Part shown: one piece after another, positions 1 to 10,875 of the stretch | Numbering within the stretch: position 1 is the first letter of the stretch | Layout: each line of letters opens with the position of its first letter | DNA from: Sepioteuthis lessoniana | Taxonomy: Eukaryota; Mollusca; Cephalopoda; Myopsida; Loliginidae | Reading direction: 5' to 3' | Assembly: GCA_963585895.1 (NCBI GenBank) | Contig: OY757921.1 | Span: 83,645,439-83,709,438, forward strand | Length of the DNA: 64,000 bases | The notes under the pieces: model-generated | The model's input: the letters and a program-made list of their open reading frames with translations, nothing else | Databases searched by the model: none | Told to the model about the DNA's origin: nothing | Position numbers and translations under genes: made by a program

Positions 1-300
1 AGTGGTAAACCTGATAGGGTCCTATCTATGGGTCAAATAGAACTAAACCGTGTAATTACACTAAACTGAATTGTTTGAAATTAACTGTTTTTACATTTAG
101 CTTTGTGTTTGATCTGTGTACTTATGTTAAACTGAATTGTTTGAAAGAGTATGTTTTGACATTTAACTGTGTGTAAACAATAAACTGGACTTATACTAAA
201 CTTAATTGTTTGAAATGTTTATCAAAATGACTTAATTCACCGTTAAATGACCTGAAAAGGGTTGATATGCCAAAAAAAACCCACCTAACCATCTTATTTT
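1..300 (+). repeat. C-family retroposon, 3' part
   Basis: This is the 3' part of a C element cut by the window start. It opens with the family's CCTGATAGGGTCCTATCTATG block, continues with AT-rich monomers that each contain a TTAAACTGTG-like and an AACTGAATTGTTTGAAA-like segment, and ends near 232-275 with the family hairpin (degenerate AACC/GGTT stem then GATATGCC). No coding sequence is seen. Assignment rests on similarity to the fuller copies at 28065 and 56640. Confidence 0.75.
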
Positions 301-414
301 TCACAAAGCCTCTTGCATCATAAAAAATGACTCTCACCAAAAGTCTTTTTATGTAGCTAAGTCACTGTTGGTCAGTCGGGCAGGAAATTTGCATAAGTTA
401 CACAACTCTGCATA

Positions 415-822
415 CTGCCCAGTTGGCAGGTCTTAGAGTGCACTGACTGTATCCTCTGCAGTGGAGTAAGACCTCACCACCGAAAAAAAAGGTGACTCAG
501 GCATGACACTAAATTGCATCTGATCGTGAGGCTCCAGTACTGGCACTCTAGAGAGTGAGGCATACCTCTTCATTACCATTACTCCCAGGTCCACTCTGAC
601 TTGGAGTGGCAATACTTGTTAGAGTCCCATTTATGGATCAAATAGATTTATCTAAAAATTATTTGTTTTCAACAAGACTGTGTGCACAATAACAAAAAAA
701 CACTTAAGCAACAATTTAAAAAAAATGTAAATATCAACATACAATGAACTCTATTCCCAAACCTCTAGGGATAAAATAACCCTGGATGGGTTGACATGCT
801 GTTAAAACCAATCAATCTAATA
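415..822 (+). repeat. C-family retroposon, divergent subfamily
   Basis: The head (GGCAGGTCTTAGAGTGCACTG, with CTCTGCAG and GTAAGACC) aligns with other C heads. The tail uses the variant ending ATAACCCTGGATGGGTTGACATG also seen at 30000-30062 and, inverted, at 44826. The hairpin stem is therefore kept while its loop has changed. Non-coding and non-autonomous by appearance. Confidence 0.7.
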
Positions 823-839
823 TAAATCACTCAAGATAA

Positions 840-1780
840 TGCTTACTAGTCGTGCATGATTCTTTTTCACTTTCTATTTGAAGGAAATACTTAAACAGAG
901 ACAGAGACATAACTTTGGATGAAACCTGTATTAAAGAGGGTAAAATTATGAGGTCATTTGTATGTTAGATGCATGTATGAATAAGTAAGAGGGTGTGGTT
1001 AACATTACTCAAAAGTGTAAAGAAAAGAAGCCAATAATTGATCAGGTAAAAAAGGAAGAATACTGTAGAGCAAATTGAGTAAGGCAAAAAGCTTGAGGTG
1101 GAGCAGTTGACAAAAGAAGCAATGACTGACTCGGTGTAGGTAAGAGAAGGAAATTGAAGACTGTGCCTTTCTTATCACCGTTCAAGGCAGGGTGAGAGTG
1201 GATTAAAGAAGGGTCAGACAAAGACCCCATATCCCTAGCATTTAAAGGAATAGGATTTGACAGTCTTTGGAGGAAAACCACCATATTCCTCTCAATTTTG
1301 GGAATCAGCAAAAGTGACAGGAATGCTGTAGCCAAGCAAACTCAATTCTCTTTTACTAATGAAGAATTTCCGGGCTTCTGAACAGTTCCTTGGAACCATT
1401 TTCTGGATACTTACATCTTATTGGCATTGTCCCAGAGCATAAACTTCTTAGAATAGTTTTGCTTATACGTGTGCATTGGTGTGGATATGAGTGGGGAAGG
1501 ATGTGAATTTCCAGGAAGTCAATATCCAAGCTTATATTGTTACTTTGGTGTCAATTATGTGTACTGAGGTTAGAGGAGATTCTATGTACAGATATTTCCT
1601 GTTCAGGAAAGCAGAGTTTGATGGATACAAAATGATGAGAGAAAAGAGAAAAAAAAAAGAGTCTCTATGACGGTTTAAGGATAGATATTTAGTGTAGGAT
1701 TATTTGAAATGTGTTAACATAGGATGGTATCAATACCTATCTCTCTACTTATCCCAGTCTGTTCATATTTACCTATCTAT
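840..1780. other. Unassigned AT-rich DNA
   Basis: I see no known repeat, RNA gene or believable exon here. The 97-codon minus-strand open frame at 1042-1335 has no family resemblance I recognise and is of a length expected by chance. Confidence 0.5.
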
Positions 1781-1789
1781 GTATCTATA

Positions 1790-2052
1790 TAATGGAGCCG
1801 TTTGGAGCAAAAAGACATGGTGACACAAGTTCAAATCCTGCATTAGATTGTTTACATTACATATAGTGCTAATATCCTTTAGAAATGTATGAATCCAATT
1901 ATTTTCCCTCTGGTTATGGGTAAATAGTAGGGCAGATAAGCTCTTTAACTTGGGTATGGCAACAATTCTAGAAGGAAAATTCTGATTCAAAACCTTGTAA
2001 ACTCTGCTTAATATTGACCTTGTGTCACATCCTGTCTGTGCAGAGAGGTATA
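1790..2052 (+). repeat. A-family tRNA-derived SINE
   Basis: The B-box-like CAAGTTCAAATCCTG at about 1829 is followed by the family body (TAGTGCTAAT, GGTATGAATCCAATTATT-like text, CCCTCTGGTTATGGGTAAATAG) and the tail ATATTGACCTTGTGTCACATC. The A-box part of the head is degraded. The element runs straight into a TA/TG microsatellite at 2050-2095. Confidence 0.8.
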
Positions 2053-2095
2053 CATATATATATATATAAATATGTGTGTGTGTGTGTATACATAT
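2050..2095. repeat. TA/TG microsatellite
   Basis: Short dinucleotide run (TATATA then TGTGTG) at the 3' end of an A SINE. Confidence 0.9.
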
Positions 2096-2307
2096 AAGGG
2101 TCATTCAAAAATTTCTAAGTCTCACCTGAAAAAAAAAAGCCATTACTGAACATTTTTGTTGTGGGAACAATAACCTCTTCTTTAAAAACTAGTAAAACTA
2201 ATTCAGATTTCTGTCTTAATTTCTCTTCAGATAAGGCCCATATGAAAAAGGGAAATGTGTGACAAATCTAAAATCTGAGTGAGGCCTGGAACTTTTTAAA
2301 TGATGCT

Positions 2308-2336
<29 letters not shown>
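2308..2336. repeat. AT microsatellite
   Basis: About 14 AT dinucleotides, adjoining the tail side of the D element that follows. Confidence 0.9.
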
Positions 2337-2339
<3 letters not shown>

Positions 2340-2340
<1 letters not shown>

Positions 2341-2612
2341 TGAAAGTAAGTTAGTCAACCGTAGTTGAGGGTGACCTGATAACTCCCTTTTTAATAGCTA
2401 CAATACTAAGGTGTAGGGAATAGCACTACTCCTTTCCCTGGATTGCTCCACTTACCTTTGACCCATACCTTATAATGCTGAGTGTTAAGCAAGGAGGTAT
2501 CAAGAAAAATTTTTTTGAGTCTTTGGTATGACTCGACCGAAGATTGGGCCCCAGTCTCTAAGACCATTGGTGAACACTCTATCCACTATGCCAATGGGCC
2601 AGTCACACATAA
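2340..2612 (-). repeat. D-family tRNA-derived SINE
   Basis: On the minus strand it reads the D order: degraded tRNA-like head (CCAATGGTCTTAGAGACTGG), CATACCAAAGACTC, CTTGATACCTCCTTGCTTAACAC, GGGTAAAGTGGAGCAATCCA-like text, ACCTTAGTATTGTAGCTATT, then a tail reading GTTGACTAACTTACTT. Moderately diverged from the copies at 30148 and 45730. Confidence 0.8.
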
Positions 2613-2614
2613 AC

Positions 2615-3160
2615 ACACATATATATCCTCCCAAAACCTGTTCATAGGTATCTATTTACCTATCTATCGATTCATCAATTTCATTTTGCTCATATCTATC
2701 ATGTAAGTTTGTTAATATGTATCACAATCTATTTATATATATGTAGAAGTCACTGCTTTAATGTGCAGAATAAACAATAATAATAACAACACTCAGTGAT
2801 CCCAACTAGTGTCCAGTTAGCAGACAAAAATAAAACAGGCTGTAACTCAATACTGTCCCATGCCATTAATAAAACAAGCCAGTATATATATACACACCAA
2901 TGTGTCCATTTCTGAGCCAGAAACCAATCACAGTCCAGGGAATGGACTTAAGTGCTTGTTCATCATAGAATACCCCAATGACCATAAATCTCTCCTTCCT
3001 CAGATTTCTGGAGAGTTCACTTCAACTTGTAACTTAACTGATTATGTGACTGAGAGCTGACTCATTTCTACTAAACTCAACGATTTTGACACGAGCGAAA
3101 TCTAACGTGAGAAAACTTTGACAATATATATATAGATATATAAGTTTATATACATATAAA
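2615..3160. other. Unassigned, with short TA microsatellites
   Basis: Only short TA/TC runs (about 2740 and 3125) are recognisable. The 66-codon plus-strand frame at 2860-3060 has no family match that I know. Confidence 0.4.
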
Positions 3161-3320
3161 ATAATGTAGTTTTCTATATTTATAAATGATGAGTGCTCAA
3201 TATCAGTGATAGAGCTTATATATCTAAGTTAGGGCAGTGTAGACACAGAAACAACAACAATACTTGGTGGAAAATCAGTTTTTCATCTATACAAATTGAT
3301 AGCCACCAATTGCCGCTAAC
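3160..3320 (+). repeat. Relative of the palindromic element at 11746
   Basis: The segment from TATATTTATAAATGATGAG through TTAGGGCAGTGTAGACACAG and AATCAGTTTTTCATCTAT matches, with divergence, the left flank and left arm at 11685-11805. The opposite arm is not preserved, so this looks like a half copy. Confidence 0.5.
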
Positions 3321-3359
3321 TTTACATCTATGTTTTCCTTAGTTCTATATGAGGAAGCA

Positions 3360-4000
3360 CTGATGGTATAATGGTTTCCATAATTGGAAATTGATATGGC
3401 AACTCAAGTTCGGATCCTGGTGGAGGCTGTTTGACATAGTACTAATACTCTTGGGAAAGATGTACATTTTCTTTTTTAAGAATAGGAATTATCTAGTGAA
3501 TTGAATTACCATGACCAGAAAATCCAGCGAACACCTGTGCACAACATATGGAAACACTGGACAGCTGTTTTGACCTTATTAGGTTTCATCTGCAGTGAAT
3601 ACCATGATCTCCACCACTGAGCCATCAGTCCACATTGCAAACAAGTGACGCCAAAGTGAGTTGTCATGGCAATTACCATGACTAGTTAATTTGGCATCAC
3701 TTGAGGTGGAGATCATGGTATAGACTGCTAATGAGACCTAATAAGGTCCAAACAGCGGTCCAGTGTTTCCATGTATTGTGCACAGGTGTTCACCAGATTT
3801 TCTGCTCTTAGGAAAGATATGAATCCAACTATTCTCCCTCCAGTTTTGGGTAATTAGTAGGGCAGACTAAACTCTTTAACCTCTGTATTGCAATCAGTCT
3901 AGGAGAAGGAAAACTCTGAATTGAAACCTGTTTAACTCTACTAAAAAATTGACCTTGTGTTATATCCTGATCACACAGATAGGTTGGGTATATATATATA
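3360..4000 (+). repeat. A-family SINE split by a palindromic element
   Basis: The head (GATGGTATAATGGTTTCC, then CAACTCAAGTTCGGATCCTGG as B box) lies at 3362-3470 and the body and tail (GGAAAGATATGAATCCAACT to ATTGACCTTGTGTTATATCC) at 3808-3985. The two halves are separated by the palindrome at 3516-3804. The words CTCTTGGGAAAGAT (left) and CTCTTAGGAAAGAT (right) flank the insert, a possible diverged duplication of target sequence. Confidence 0.75.
3516..3804. mobile_element. 289-bp palindromic MITE-like element
   Basis: Two arms of about 100 bp (3516-3615 and 3705-3804) are near-perfect reverse complements. Outer ends read CAGAAAATC and its complement; inner ends read GATCTCCACC and GGTGGAGATC. 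The 89-bp centre holds a further inverted pair (AAGTGACGCCAAA near 3643, TTTGGCATCACTT near 3690). No transposase frame is present, so a non-autonomous DNA element is the simplest reading. It sits inside an A SINE. Confidence 0.85.
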
Positions 4001-4045
4001 TATAAATATATATATGCATATATACATATATATACATATCTATCT
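3986..4045. repeat. TA-rich microsatellite
   Basis: TATATA tracts with CATATACATA interruptions directly after the A SINE tail. Confidence 0.85.
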
Positions 4046-4294
4046 CAATTTTTTCATATCTATCAAATGAGCTGTTATTTCTGCAAAAATTCGTAACCAA
4101 TGAGGATCTTTTTATGACAGCAATGGGCACTTTCTTAAAGTTTTAGTCATTACTCGGAAAAGGGTAAAACAGTTCTCCTTAAAGTCTCTCCTGCCATTAC
4201 CTCGTAGGACATATCAGCCAGAATTTTACTTAATAGACTTGAATATATTCTGTGGTCAGAGCATCTTGGAGGTTAAGGGTGGACGATGAATTAT

Positions 4295-4580
4295 CATATT
4301 TACCAACCCCACTGCTCGGGCAGGATATGACACAAGGTCAATTTTTAAACGGAGTTTAGCGGGTTTGAATTCAGAGTTTTCCTTCTCCTAGACTAGTTGC
4401 CTTACCAAGGCTGAAAAACCTTGTCTGCCCTACTATTTACCCATAGCTGGAGGGAGAATAATTGGATTCATATCTTTCCCAAGGCTATTAGTGCTATGTG
4501 AAATGCAATCAGTCTCATCCAGGATTTGACCTCGTGTCGCTGTGTCCATTTCCTACAACGATAACCATTACACCACGTGA
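4295..4580 (-). repeat. A-family SINE with exact 12-bp target duplication
   Basis: Complete minus-strand copy: the tail (TTTACCAACCCC, GGATATGACACAAGG) is on the left and the head (GATAACCATTACACCACG, the complement of CGTGGTGTAATGGTTATC) on the right. ACGATGAATTAT occurs exactly at 4283-4294 and 4581-4592, flanking the element. This fixes both boundaries and shows retrotransposition by target-primed copying. Confidence 0.92.
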
Positions 4581-4737
4581 ACGATGAATTATGGATTTAT
4601 CATATTGTGAAACTTTTTGCTTTCAAGTTTTAGATTTTAAACAGGCTCTGCTTAAAAACTAAAAAGCATTTGGCACTTTAAAAAAAAGAATTCTTTCAAA
4701 ATAGATATTGGTTGAATATTTGCCCCAAATTATTTAT

Positions 4738-4960
4738 GTTTGGGTTCAATACCAGGTCACATCATACCAAAGACTTTAAAAATGGTACTTGATCCCTCCT
4801 TGCTTAACACTCAGCATTATAAGGTATAAATCAAGGGTAAAGTGGAGAAATCCAGGGAAAGGAGTAGCACCCTCCCCTGCACCTTGGTGTAGTAGCTATC
4901 GAAAAGGGAGCCTTTGAGTCACCCTCGACTAAAGGGAGACAACTTTACTTTACTTATTTG
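4738..4960 (+). repeat. D-family SINE, 5' truncated
   Basis: Starts within the head (GGGTTCAATACCAGGTC, B-box-like), then CATACCAAAGACTTTAAAAA, CTCCTTGCTTAACACTCAGC, ACCTTGGTGTAGTAGCTATC, GGGTCACCCTCGACTAAAG, and ends in ACTTTACTTTACTTA. The A-box half is missing. Confidence 0.85.
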
Positions 4961-4984
4961 TATTAAGTATACACATAGGTATGT

Positions 4985-5160
4985 TTGTATTTCACTTTGT
5001 ACTAATGCACTTGGGAAATGAATGGATATATATTCTCCTTCCCAGCCCAATTATGGATAAATAGCTGGCCAGGCTGAGCTCTTTTACCATAATAAGCCAA
5101 CCAGTCTAGGAGGAGGAAAAACTCTGAATTTAAAACCTGAGAATTCTTGTTTGGAGAATC
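4985..5160 (+). repeat. A-family SINE fragment
   Basis: Contains the middle of the A body (TGTACTAATGCACTTGGGAA, CCCAATTATGGATAAATAGC, AGTCTAGGAGGAGGAAAAAC, CTCTGAATTTAAAACCTG) but lacks both the head and the LINE-like tail. Confidence 0.7.
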
Positions 5161-5329
5161 CATCACACTCTGGTGAGCTGTTCCTCAGCTCATCCAAAAA
5201 GTGTGGATAATTCTACATCAACCTTCACCACTGTTAACATCTTTCACTGAAGTGTCAAGCACTTAAATATGATTTTTATCTGCTAAGCAAGAACCTTCAG
5301 AGATTCATGTATGTGTGTGTTTTTGGAGT

Positions 5330-5600
5330 TTCTCATAGTATAATAATTATCGTCGAAGGAAACGGACACTACAACTTGAGTTCAAATCCTGGACAAAGTT
5401 ATCTGCATTTTACATGGCACTAATACTTTTGAGAAAGGTATGTATTCAATTATTCTCCCTCCAGCTATGGGTAAATAGTCGGATAGGCTATGTTCTTTAA
5501 CCTTTGTATGGTAACTTGTCTTGTAGGAAAACTCTGAATTTAAACCTGTTAAACTCCACTTGAAAAATTGACTTGTGTCAGTTGGTAAATACATGTGTGT
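5330..5600 (+). repeat. A-family SINE
   Basis: The head reads CATAGTATAATAATTATCGT and the B box GAGTTCAAATCCTGG is intact. The body follows to AAAAATTGACTTGTGTCAG and GTTGGTAAATAC, and passes into a TG/TA microsatellite. The tail variant (deletion in the CATATCCTGCCC region) matches the minus-strand copy at 7525. Confidence 0.85.
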
Positions 5601-5640
5601 GTATATATATATATATATATACATACATATATTTATATGT
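5594..5640. repeat. TG/TA microsatellite
   Basis: TGTGTGTATATATATATA immediately 3' of the A SINE. Confidence 0.9.
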
Positions 5641-6385
5641 ACATTTAAAATTCTAAATGTTCCCAACAAGCATGAAATTATATTATTATATTATAAAAGT
5701 AAAAATTGCAATGAGATTTTATTGGCTATTAATTAAAAAAAATGCATGACAAAAGGCATGAACTTTAAAATTCATCTTTTTAAATATATAGATAATAAAG
5801 CTATTTATGCTACAGGCCTGGAAATCATGCCCAAATATTCTCTGACTGGAGGCAGATTTTAGTCTTTATGATTATTTTGAAAATTTTAATTCTTAAAGAT
5901 TTTATTCAAAGTCAAAAGTAGAGTGAATTGTTTTAAGTTTATTACAGAAAATTGTTTTAAGTTTATTACAGAAAATCTAAAGGTAGGTATAGTCACTCAT
6001 TTTCTGTTTTATTGCAATGTACTCTATTTAATATTTTATTGAAAAAACTTTTGTATAGCCAAATTTGTGAGAAATGTTGACTTGAAAAGAATTTTGTGAA
6101 TCATATTTTTTTAAAGTTAAACTTATATTTTTCTCTAATCTTTTTTTTTTGATAATGACACTGATTTAGATGATAAATTCAATTTTTTTTTGTTTAAGAT
6201 TTCTGCTTTTATTTTTCTTAGTGTCTTGCTTTTTCTTACAAATAATTTTTTTCTAAATAAATATTTAGCTGAAATGTTTTAAAATCTATAAAAAAAGATA
6301 AAAGACAAATTTAAGAACTTTTGTAACATAAATGTTTACAAAATACTTTTAGAATTTAAATTAATCGATTATTAAAAAATAAATA
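5640..6385. other. Unassigned very AT-rich DNA
   Basis: Apart from the 24-bp duplication, this holds only A/T tracts. No repeat family or coding signal is recognised. Confidence 0.5.
5930..5988 (+). repeat. 24-bp tandem duplication
   Basis: The word ATTGTTTTAAGTTTATTACA with the following GAAA occurs twice in direct tandem. Confidence 0.85.
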
Positions 6386-6387
6386 AA

Positions 6388-6625
6388 TGCTCAGAAGGAG
6401 TCCTCATGGTGTAGTGGGTAACATGGTGGACTGTGATATTGTAGTAAAAGAGTTCAAATCCCAGTTGCAGTACTGGATTCACTTTCTGACTAATATCCTT
6501 CGGAAAGGCATGAAACCCCTTTTTCCCTCCCAGGTATTGTTTAATAGTATCACTGCTGTTCTTTTACAAGAGTGGCTTTAACATAAATTAACCAATGAAG
6601 GTTGAGATGCCATTTAACAAAAAAA
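6388..6625 (+). repeat. B-family tRNA-derived SINE
   Basis: The head begins GTCCTCATGGTGTAGTGGGT (A-box-like) and has AGTTCAAATCCCAG as B box. The body reads GGATTCACTTTCTGACTAAT, CGGAAAGGCATGAAACCCC, and the 3' end is the shared hairpin (AATTAACC, loop, GGTTGAGATGCCAT) followed by AAC-rich sequence. The 64-codon frame across it is incidental. Confidence 0.85.
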
Positions 6626-7142
6626 CTCAAAACAGACCAAATACTCTGAGGTCGTAGATACCATTATGAAATAAAAGATGAAAAATGATAAAAATAGACG
6701 AAAACATCTTAAATATTGTTTTAAAATTAAAAAAATAAAAGCAATTGCAAACCAAAACGAACAACTAGAATATATCCATGGCCAAATCAATACAATCAAA
6801 AATTCATTAGAAGATAGACGATCATAATTAACATGGCAGACAGTAAATGAAGTGAGCAGAAGAAAAAGCATTGCAAGAGCAAAAGTTAACGCTGGTGGCC
6901 AAGAAGAAAGACTTCATAAGTAGAAAGAACATTTCAAGAATCTGCTGGGATATCCTTCTGAATTCAGTTATATACCAACTGAAAAAATTATTAATGGCCA
7001 ACTAGACATCAAACTTGGAGAATTCATGTAGGAAGAACTTGACACAGGATCGAAAAGAATTGAAAGCAGAAAAGCTGTTGGCCTTAAGGAAATATTTTGT
7101 GAAATATGGAAGGCAAGGAAATTTAAGGACATACTTCTTTAA

Positions 7143-7395
7143 TTAAGCAAACTAGACTAGCAAACCTTCACAAGTGAATTTGAGTCTCATTGTGTGCCCC
7201 ATTCATACATCTAAGCAAAAAGCTTATTAAAAAAAAAAGGATGATTCTGTTGGTGCAGTGGTTAGCGAGCTAGACTAGGAAACCTTCATGAGTTAGTTTG
7301 ATTCTCATTGGTGCCACATTTATGCAGCCTTGTATCACATCTAATCAAAAAGCTTTGTAGATTATTACTTCTTTGATTAAACAACACTGTATGAG
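7143..7395 (+). repeat. G-family tRNA-like units, two in tandem
   Basis: Unit one (about 7143-7232) and unit two (about 7240-7395) both carry CTAGACTAGSAAACCTTCA, a B-box-like TTTGAGTCTCAT or TTTGATTCTCAT, and an ATCTAA-CAAAAAGCTT tail. Unit two keeps the best head, TTGGTGCAGTGGTTAGCGAG (A-box-like). Related units form the tandem array at 61851. No functional tRNA fold is claimed. Confidence 0.65.
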
Positions 7396-7499
7396 CAAAA
7401 TGCAATAGAGAAATGTATGAAAGGCTATTTCTTCCTCCTCCCAAAGAAAGGTGACCTCCTAATTATTAAGTACTGAGGCATAACTCTTATTATTAAGTG

Positions 7500-7535
7500 T
7501 ACATATATATATATATATATACACACACGTGTATT
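7500..7535. repeat. TA/CA microsatellite
   Basis: ATATATATATATACACACAC at the tail side of a minus-strand A SINE. Confidence 0.9.
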
Positions 7536-7712
7536 TATCAACTGACACAAGTCAATTTTTCAAGTGGAGTTTAACAGGTTCAAATTCAGAGTTTTCCTGC
7601 AAGACAAGTTACTATACAAAGGTTAAAGAACACAGCCTATCCTACTATTTACCCATAGCTGGAGGGAGAATAATTGAATACATACCTTTCTCATAATTAT
7701 TAACTACAGAGG
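7530..7712 (-). repeat. A-family SINE, head missing
   Basis: Tail and body (GACACAAGTCAATTTTTCAA, GTTTAACAGGTTCAAATTCA, CTATTTACCCATAGCTGGAG) are clear; sequence stops after the complement of GAGAAAGGTATG, so the tRNA-like head is absent. Confidence 0.8.
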
Positions 7713-7979
7713 CATAACTCTTATTGCTTTAGAAGTTAAGGTTTATAATGCCCAGTTTCTGAACCACTTTAAGCCGACCTTTGGGTCATTGACCTTGTGT
7801 CAAGTACTGTCTGATGGACAGCAGAGACAAATAAAGACCAGTTTCTGAACCATATCCAATCCATAGTTATGAAAATTCTTCAAATAATCAGAACAGCATT
7901 CAAAGAAATCTATCGACAATTTCACAGGTTATCACTATCCATTGAATCCTTTAAAGAGTATGAGCAAAATATCTTGAGT

Positions 7980-8456
7980 TAGTGTTCATAGATGAAATAA
8001 AAACAGGATATCTTCCCAGCTGTTGTCATGTCAGTACTGCTGTATGGTTGCACTATATGGACTCTTACAAAACACTTCGAGAAAAATTTTGATGGGAATG
8101 ACTCAGGGAGGCAACATGTGGTTTTGAACAAATCCTGGAAGCAACACTTAACAAAACAGCAGCTGTACAACCACCAGCCTCCCATCTCACAAATTATACA
8201 AGTAAGATGAATGAGATATACTGGGCACTGCTGGTGAAGTAAGGATGAACTCATAAGCAACATTCTCCTGTGGACTACTACACATGGATACACCAGTGTT
8301 GGCTGATCAACAAAAATTTACATGCATTAGTTCTACATGGTCACTAGATACAGTCTAGAGGACCTGCTAGGAGATATGAAAGATAAGGACAGATGGAGAG
8401 AAAGAGAGAGTCAAGGGACTCTGTGTTGCCTGTGAGACATGATGATGATGATGATA
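7980..8456 (+). pseudogene. R fragment: RTE-like LINE reverse transcriptase C-terminus
   Basis: The plus strand encodes a decayed C-terminal stretch: MSVLLYGCTIWTLTKHFEKN (from about 8028), then a WKQHLTKQQLYNHQPP region, with frameshifts after it. The 3' end is a run of ATGATGATGATGA at 8437-8455, the trinucleotide tail shared by all R copies. In intact non-LTR elements this segment follows the RT palm and thumb. This copy is 5' truncated and cannot be active. Confidence 0.85.
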
Positions 8457-8610
8457 TAAAATAAACTTTTGTAATAATTTTTTCCCTTTTTACCATACTA
8501 AGTAAAGTAAATAAAGAAGTATGATGAGAAAAATTTAATGTTAGTCTTTTTTGTTTCCTTTTGCCTTCGAACAGACAACTAAAATACTACAAAATAATAT
8601 TTAGACTATT

Positions 8611-9060
8611 CATCATCATCATCATCATGTCGTGCCGCCAGCATGGATATCCCTGACCCTCTCTCGCCACATCTCCGTATCGTTCATCGCCTCTGGCAGG
8701 TCTTCAGGGCTACATCCCGTATCTTCACAGAGCTGCTGTATGTATGTTTGAGCTGGTCGTCCTGCTTTTGCTTGGCCATATGTGGGGGTCCATAGGAGTA
8801 CATCACTCATGAGCTCGTCCCTACTTCTCCAGCAATGCCCTGCGTGTCTGGTTCGTCTAACTTGGATAGTTTTCATGAAGGGAGGCAGGTGGCCGTATAG
8901 TTGGTGCCTTGTGGGGTGTTGCCACCTGGACTTGTTCAATATTGCTCGCAACATTCTTGTGTAATTGCGGTCTAGCTTCTTCTCAAGCCATTCTGTTAGC
9001 GTCCAAGTAGTGCATCCATACAGCAGTATTGACATGACCGCTGCTTGGAAGAAACTGCGT
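8611..9060 (-). pseudogene. R fragment: RTE-like LINE C-terminus, open frame
   Basis: A 136-codon minus-strand frame (8625-9035) starts MSILLYGCTTWTLTEWLEKK and includes HPTRHQLYGHLPP, HAGHCWRSRDELMSDVLLW and GRPAQTYIQQLCEDTG. The element starts with CATCATCATCAT on the plus strand, that is, its 3' trinucleotide tail. It stops exactly at ACGCAGTTT (complement), the same place as the copy at 47281. It lacks all RT catalytic motifs, so it is a dead fragment even though this frame is open. Confidence 0.9.
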
Positions 9061-9329
9061 AAAAATAATTAAATGATTAAAATGAAGGGTAATATTTCAA
9101 TTTATTTTTATTTCAAAGTAAAGTAAATGTCTTTATTTATCTTTCTTCAGAAATAATTTTTTAAAAAGTAAACAGCAGTCTTTATGCTGAGAAATTCATA
9201 AGAGTATCATAAAAAGCTTAATTAGTATATAAAGCAAATGTTTTTAATAGGGTTCGTCTAATATGTAAATGAATAAGTAAAATAAATTTAAAAAATTTAT
9301 AAGGAGCATAAATAATGAGTAAAGTGTTT

Positions 9330-9550
9330 GCTAATGGTCTAGGAGACCGGAGTTCAATCCCAGGTCGAGTCATACCAAAGACTCAAAGAATGGTACTTGA
9401 TGCCTCCTTGCTTAACACTCAGCATTATAAGGGTACATTGGAGTAATCCAGGGAAAAGAGTAGTGCCCTACCCTGTACCTTGGTGTAGTAGCTATTGAAA
9501 AGGGAGACTTTGGGTCACCCTCAACTGAAGTCGCCAACTTTACTTTTGAC
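9330..9550 (+). repeat. D-family SINE
   Basis: Begins at GGTCTAGGAGACCGGAGTTC with B box GAGTTCAATCCCAGG, then GTCATACCAAAGACTC, GCTTAACACTCAGCATTATA, CCTTGGTGTAGTAGCTATTG and tail GTCGCCAACTTTACTTTT. An internal deletion removes the GGATCAAGGGTAAAG part. Confidence 0.85.
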
Positions 9551-9847
9551 TTAAGAAAAAGAATTGAACTCAAGGCAACCAGCATGAATATCAGCATCCT
9601 TATTATATTTAAGTATGTATATTCCCAACTCGTCTCTCATGGACTGATTGTGATACTAGGTCAATTTTTAAGTTGGTTGAAAGCAAGTATTGATGCTAAT
9701 TTTAAACCATTATCAGTTTAATCCTTATTACACACTCCACAAAAGTGGCCTTGTGCCAAACAAAGTTAAGAAAATAATTGTATTACCGTTGAGCTGGCAA
9801 TGCAGAATTACCCTTCTAATTGGATGTCTGATTCAAGACTATTTGCT

Positions 9848-10130
9848 TATTTATTTCTCCAACCACCCAGCAGAGTGCAACGCAAGGTCAATTTTTTATG
9901 TGAAATAAAGGTGGTTTAAATTCAGAATTTTCCTTCTCATAAATTGGTTACCGTACCTAAACTAAATAGCCGAGTCTGTCCCATAAGTGAGGAAAAAAAG
10001 AGGTGGATTCATGTCTTTCGCAAGGACATCAGCACAAAAGTGAAATGTTGACGGGTTCGTTCAGAATTTGAACTCGGGTCGCCGTGTACGTTTTCTAATA
10101 CAGTAACTATTACGACTTACGATTTCTTAT
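9848..10130 (-). repeat. A-family SINE, divergent
   Basis: Minus-strand order: tail (GCAACGCAAGGTCAATTTTT), body (ATTCAGAATTTTCCTTCTCA), B box (complement of TCAAATTCTGAACGAACCCG with an insertion) and head (complement of TCGTAATAGTTACTGTATT). More diverged than most copies. Confidence 0.7.
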
Positions 10131-10560
10131 TAGACAGAAATATCTGCATGGAAAATTGCACCAGGTTAACAGTAACGAACATACAGACAAAGAGACAACC
10201 AATGCCAATTAATGGAAAGTCTCCCGTTGTAGGGGAGGCAACTCTTGAGAGAATAACTAATATTTCATTGCGTAGATAAATCAGCCATTTACGCCCATTG
10301 GTACAATATAATTTATTTCGAAATCAAATTGCAAAAAAATTAACTGTGTCATCAATTGAAAGAAGACGGTTTGATTTTTGATACAAAGTTTGTCTACGAG
10401 TTATTTTTGAAGTAGCGAAGAAGTGTTGTTTTTATTTTGATGACTTAAGAAAACTTGGGTGGGCGTATGTGTTTGGACTACATAGATATTTTTTCAAGTA
10501 AAAAGAAAAGAAAAGGAATCTATTGTAACTGATAGATTGTTTAGTTAGACACTGGAGTAA
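10130..10560. other. Unassigned
   Basis: No repeat, coding or RNA signature recognised between the A SINE and the TATC array. Confidence 0.4.
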
Positions 10561-10564
10561 TTCT

Positions 10565-10709
10565 ATATCTATCACTGTTCGTATCTATCACTATATCTAT
10601 CCCAATTTGTTCGCATCTATCTATTTATCTATCTATCTAAAAATTTTCCATATCTACTGTATAGCTTTTCATATTTATCTCAATTCATTCATATTGATAT
10701 CTGTCTGTT

Positions 10710-10778
<69 letters not shown>

Positions 10779-10875
10779 GCATCTATCTATCTTTTCATAC
10801 TTCTCAGTCTTTCTCTATCTCTCTGTCTCTCTCTGTCTATCTGTCTGTCTGTCTGTCTCTCTCTCTATATATATA
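10565..10875. repeat. TATC microsatellite array
   Basis: The core at 10707-10790 is nearly pure (TATC)n; flanks degrade into mixed TATC, TCTC, TCTG and TA repeats. The plus-strand frame through it is only Ile-Tyr-Leu-Ser repeats. Confidence 0.95.

Noticed and set aside
4295-4580. A SINE head as a genuine tRNA
   Set aside because: The tRNA-like head recurs in many copies with the same body and tail and has a degenerate anticodon arm, so it is a SINE promoter.
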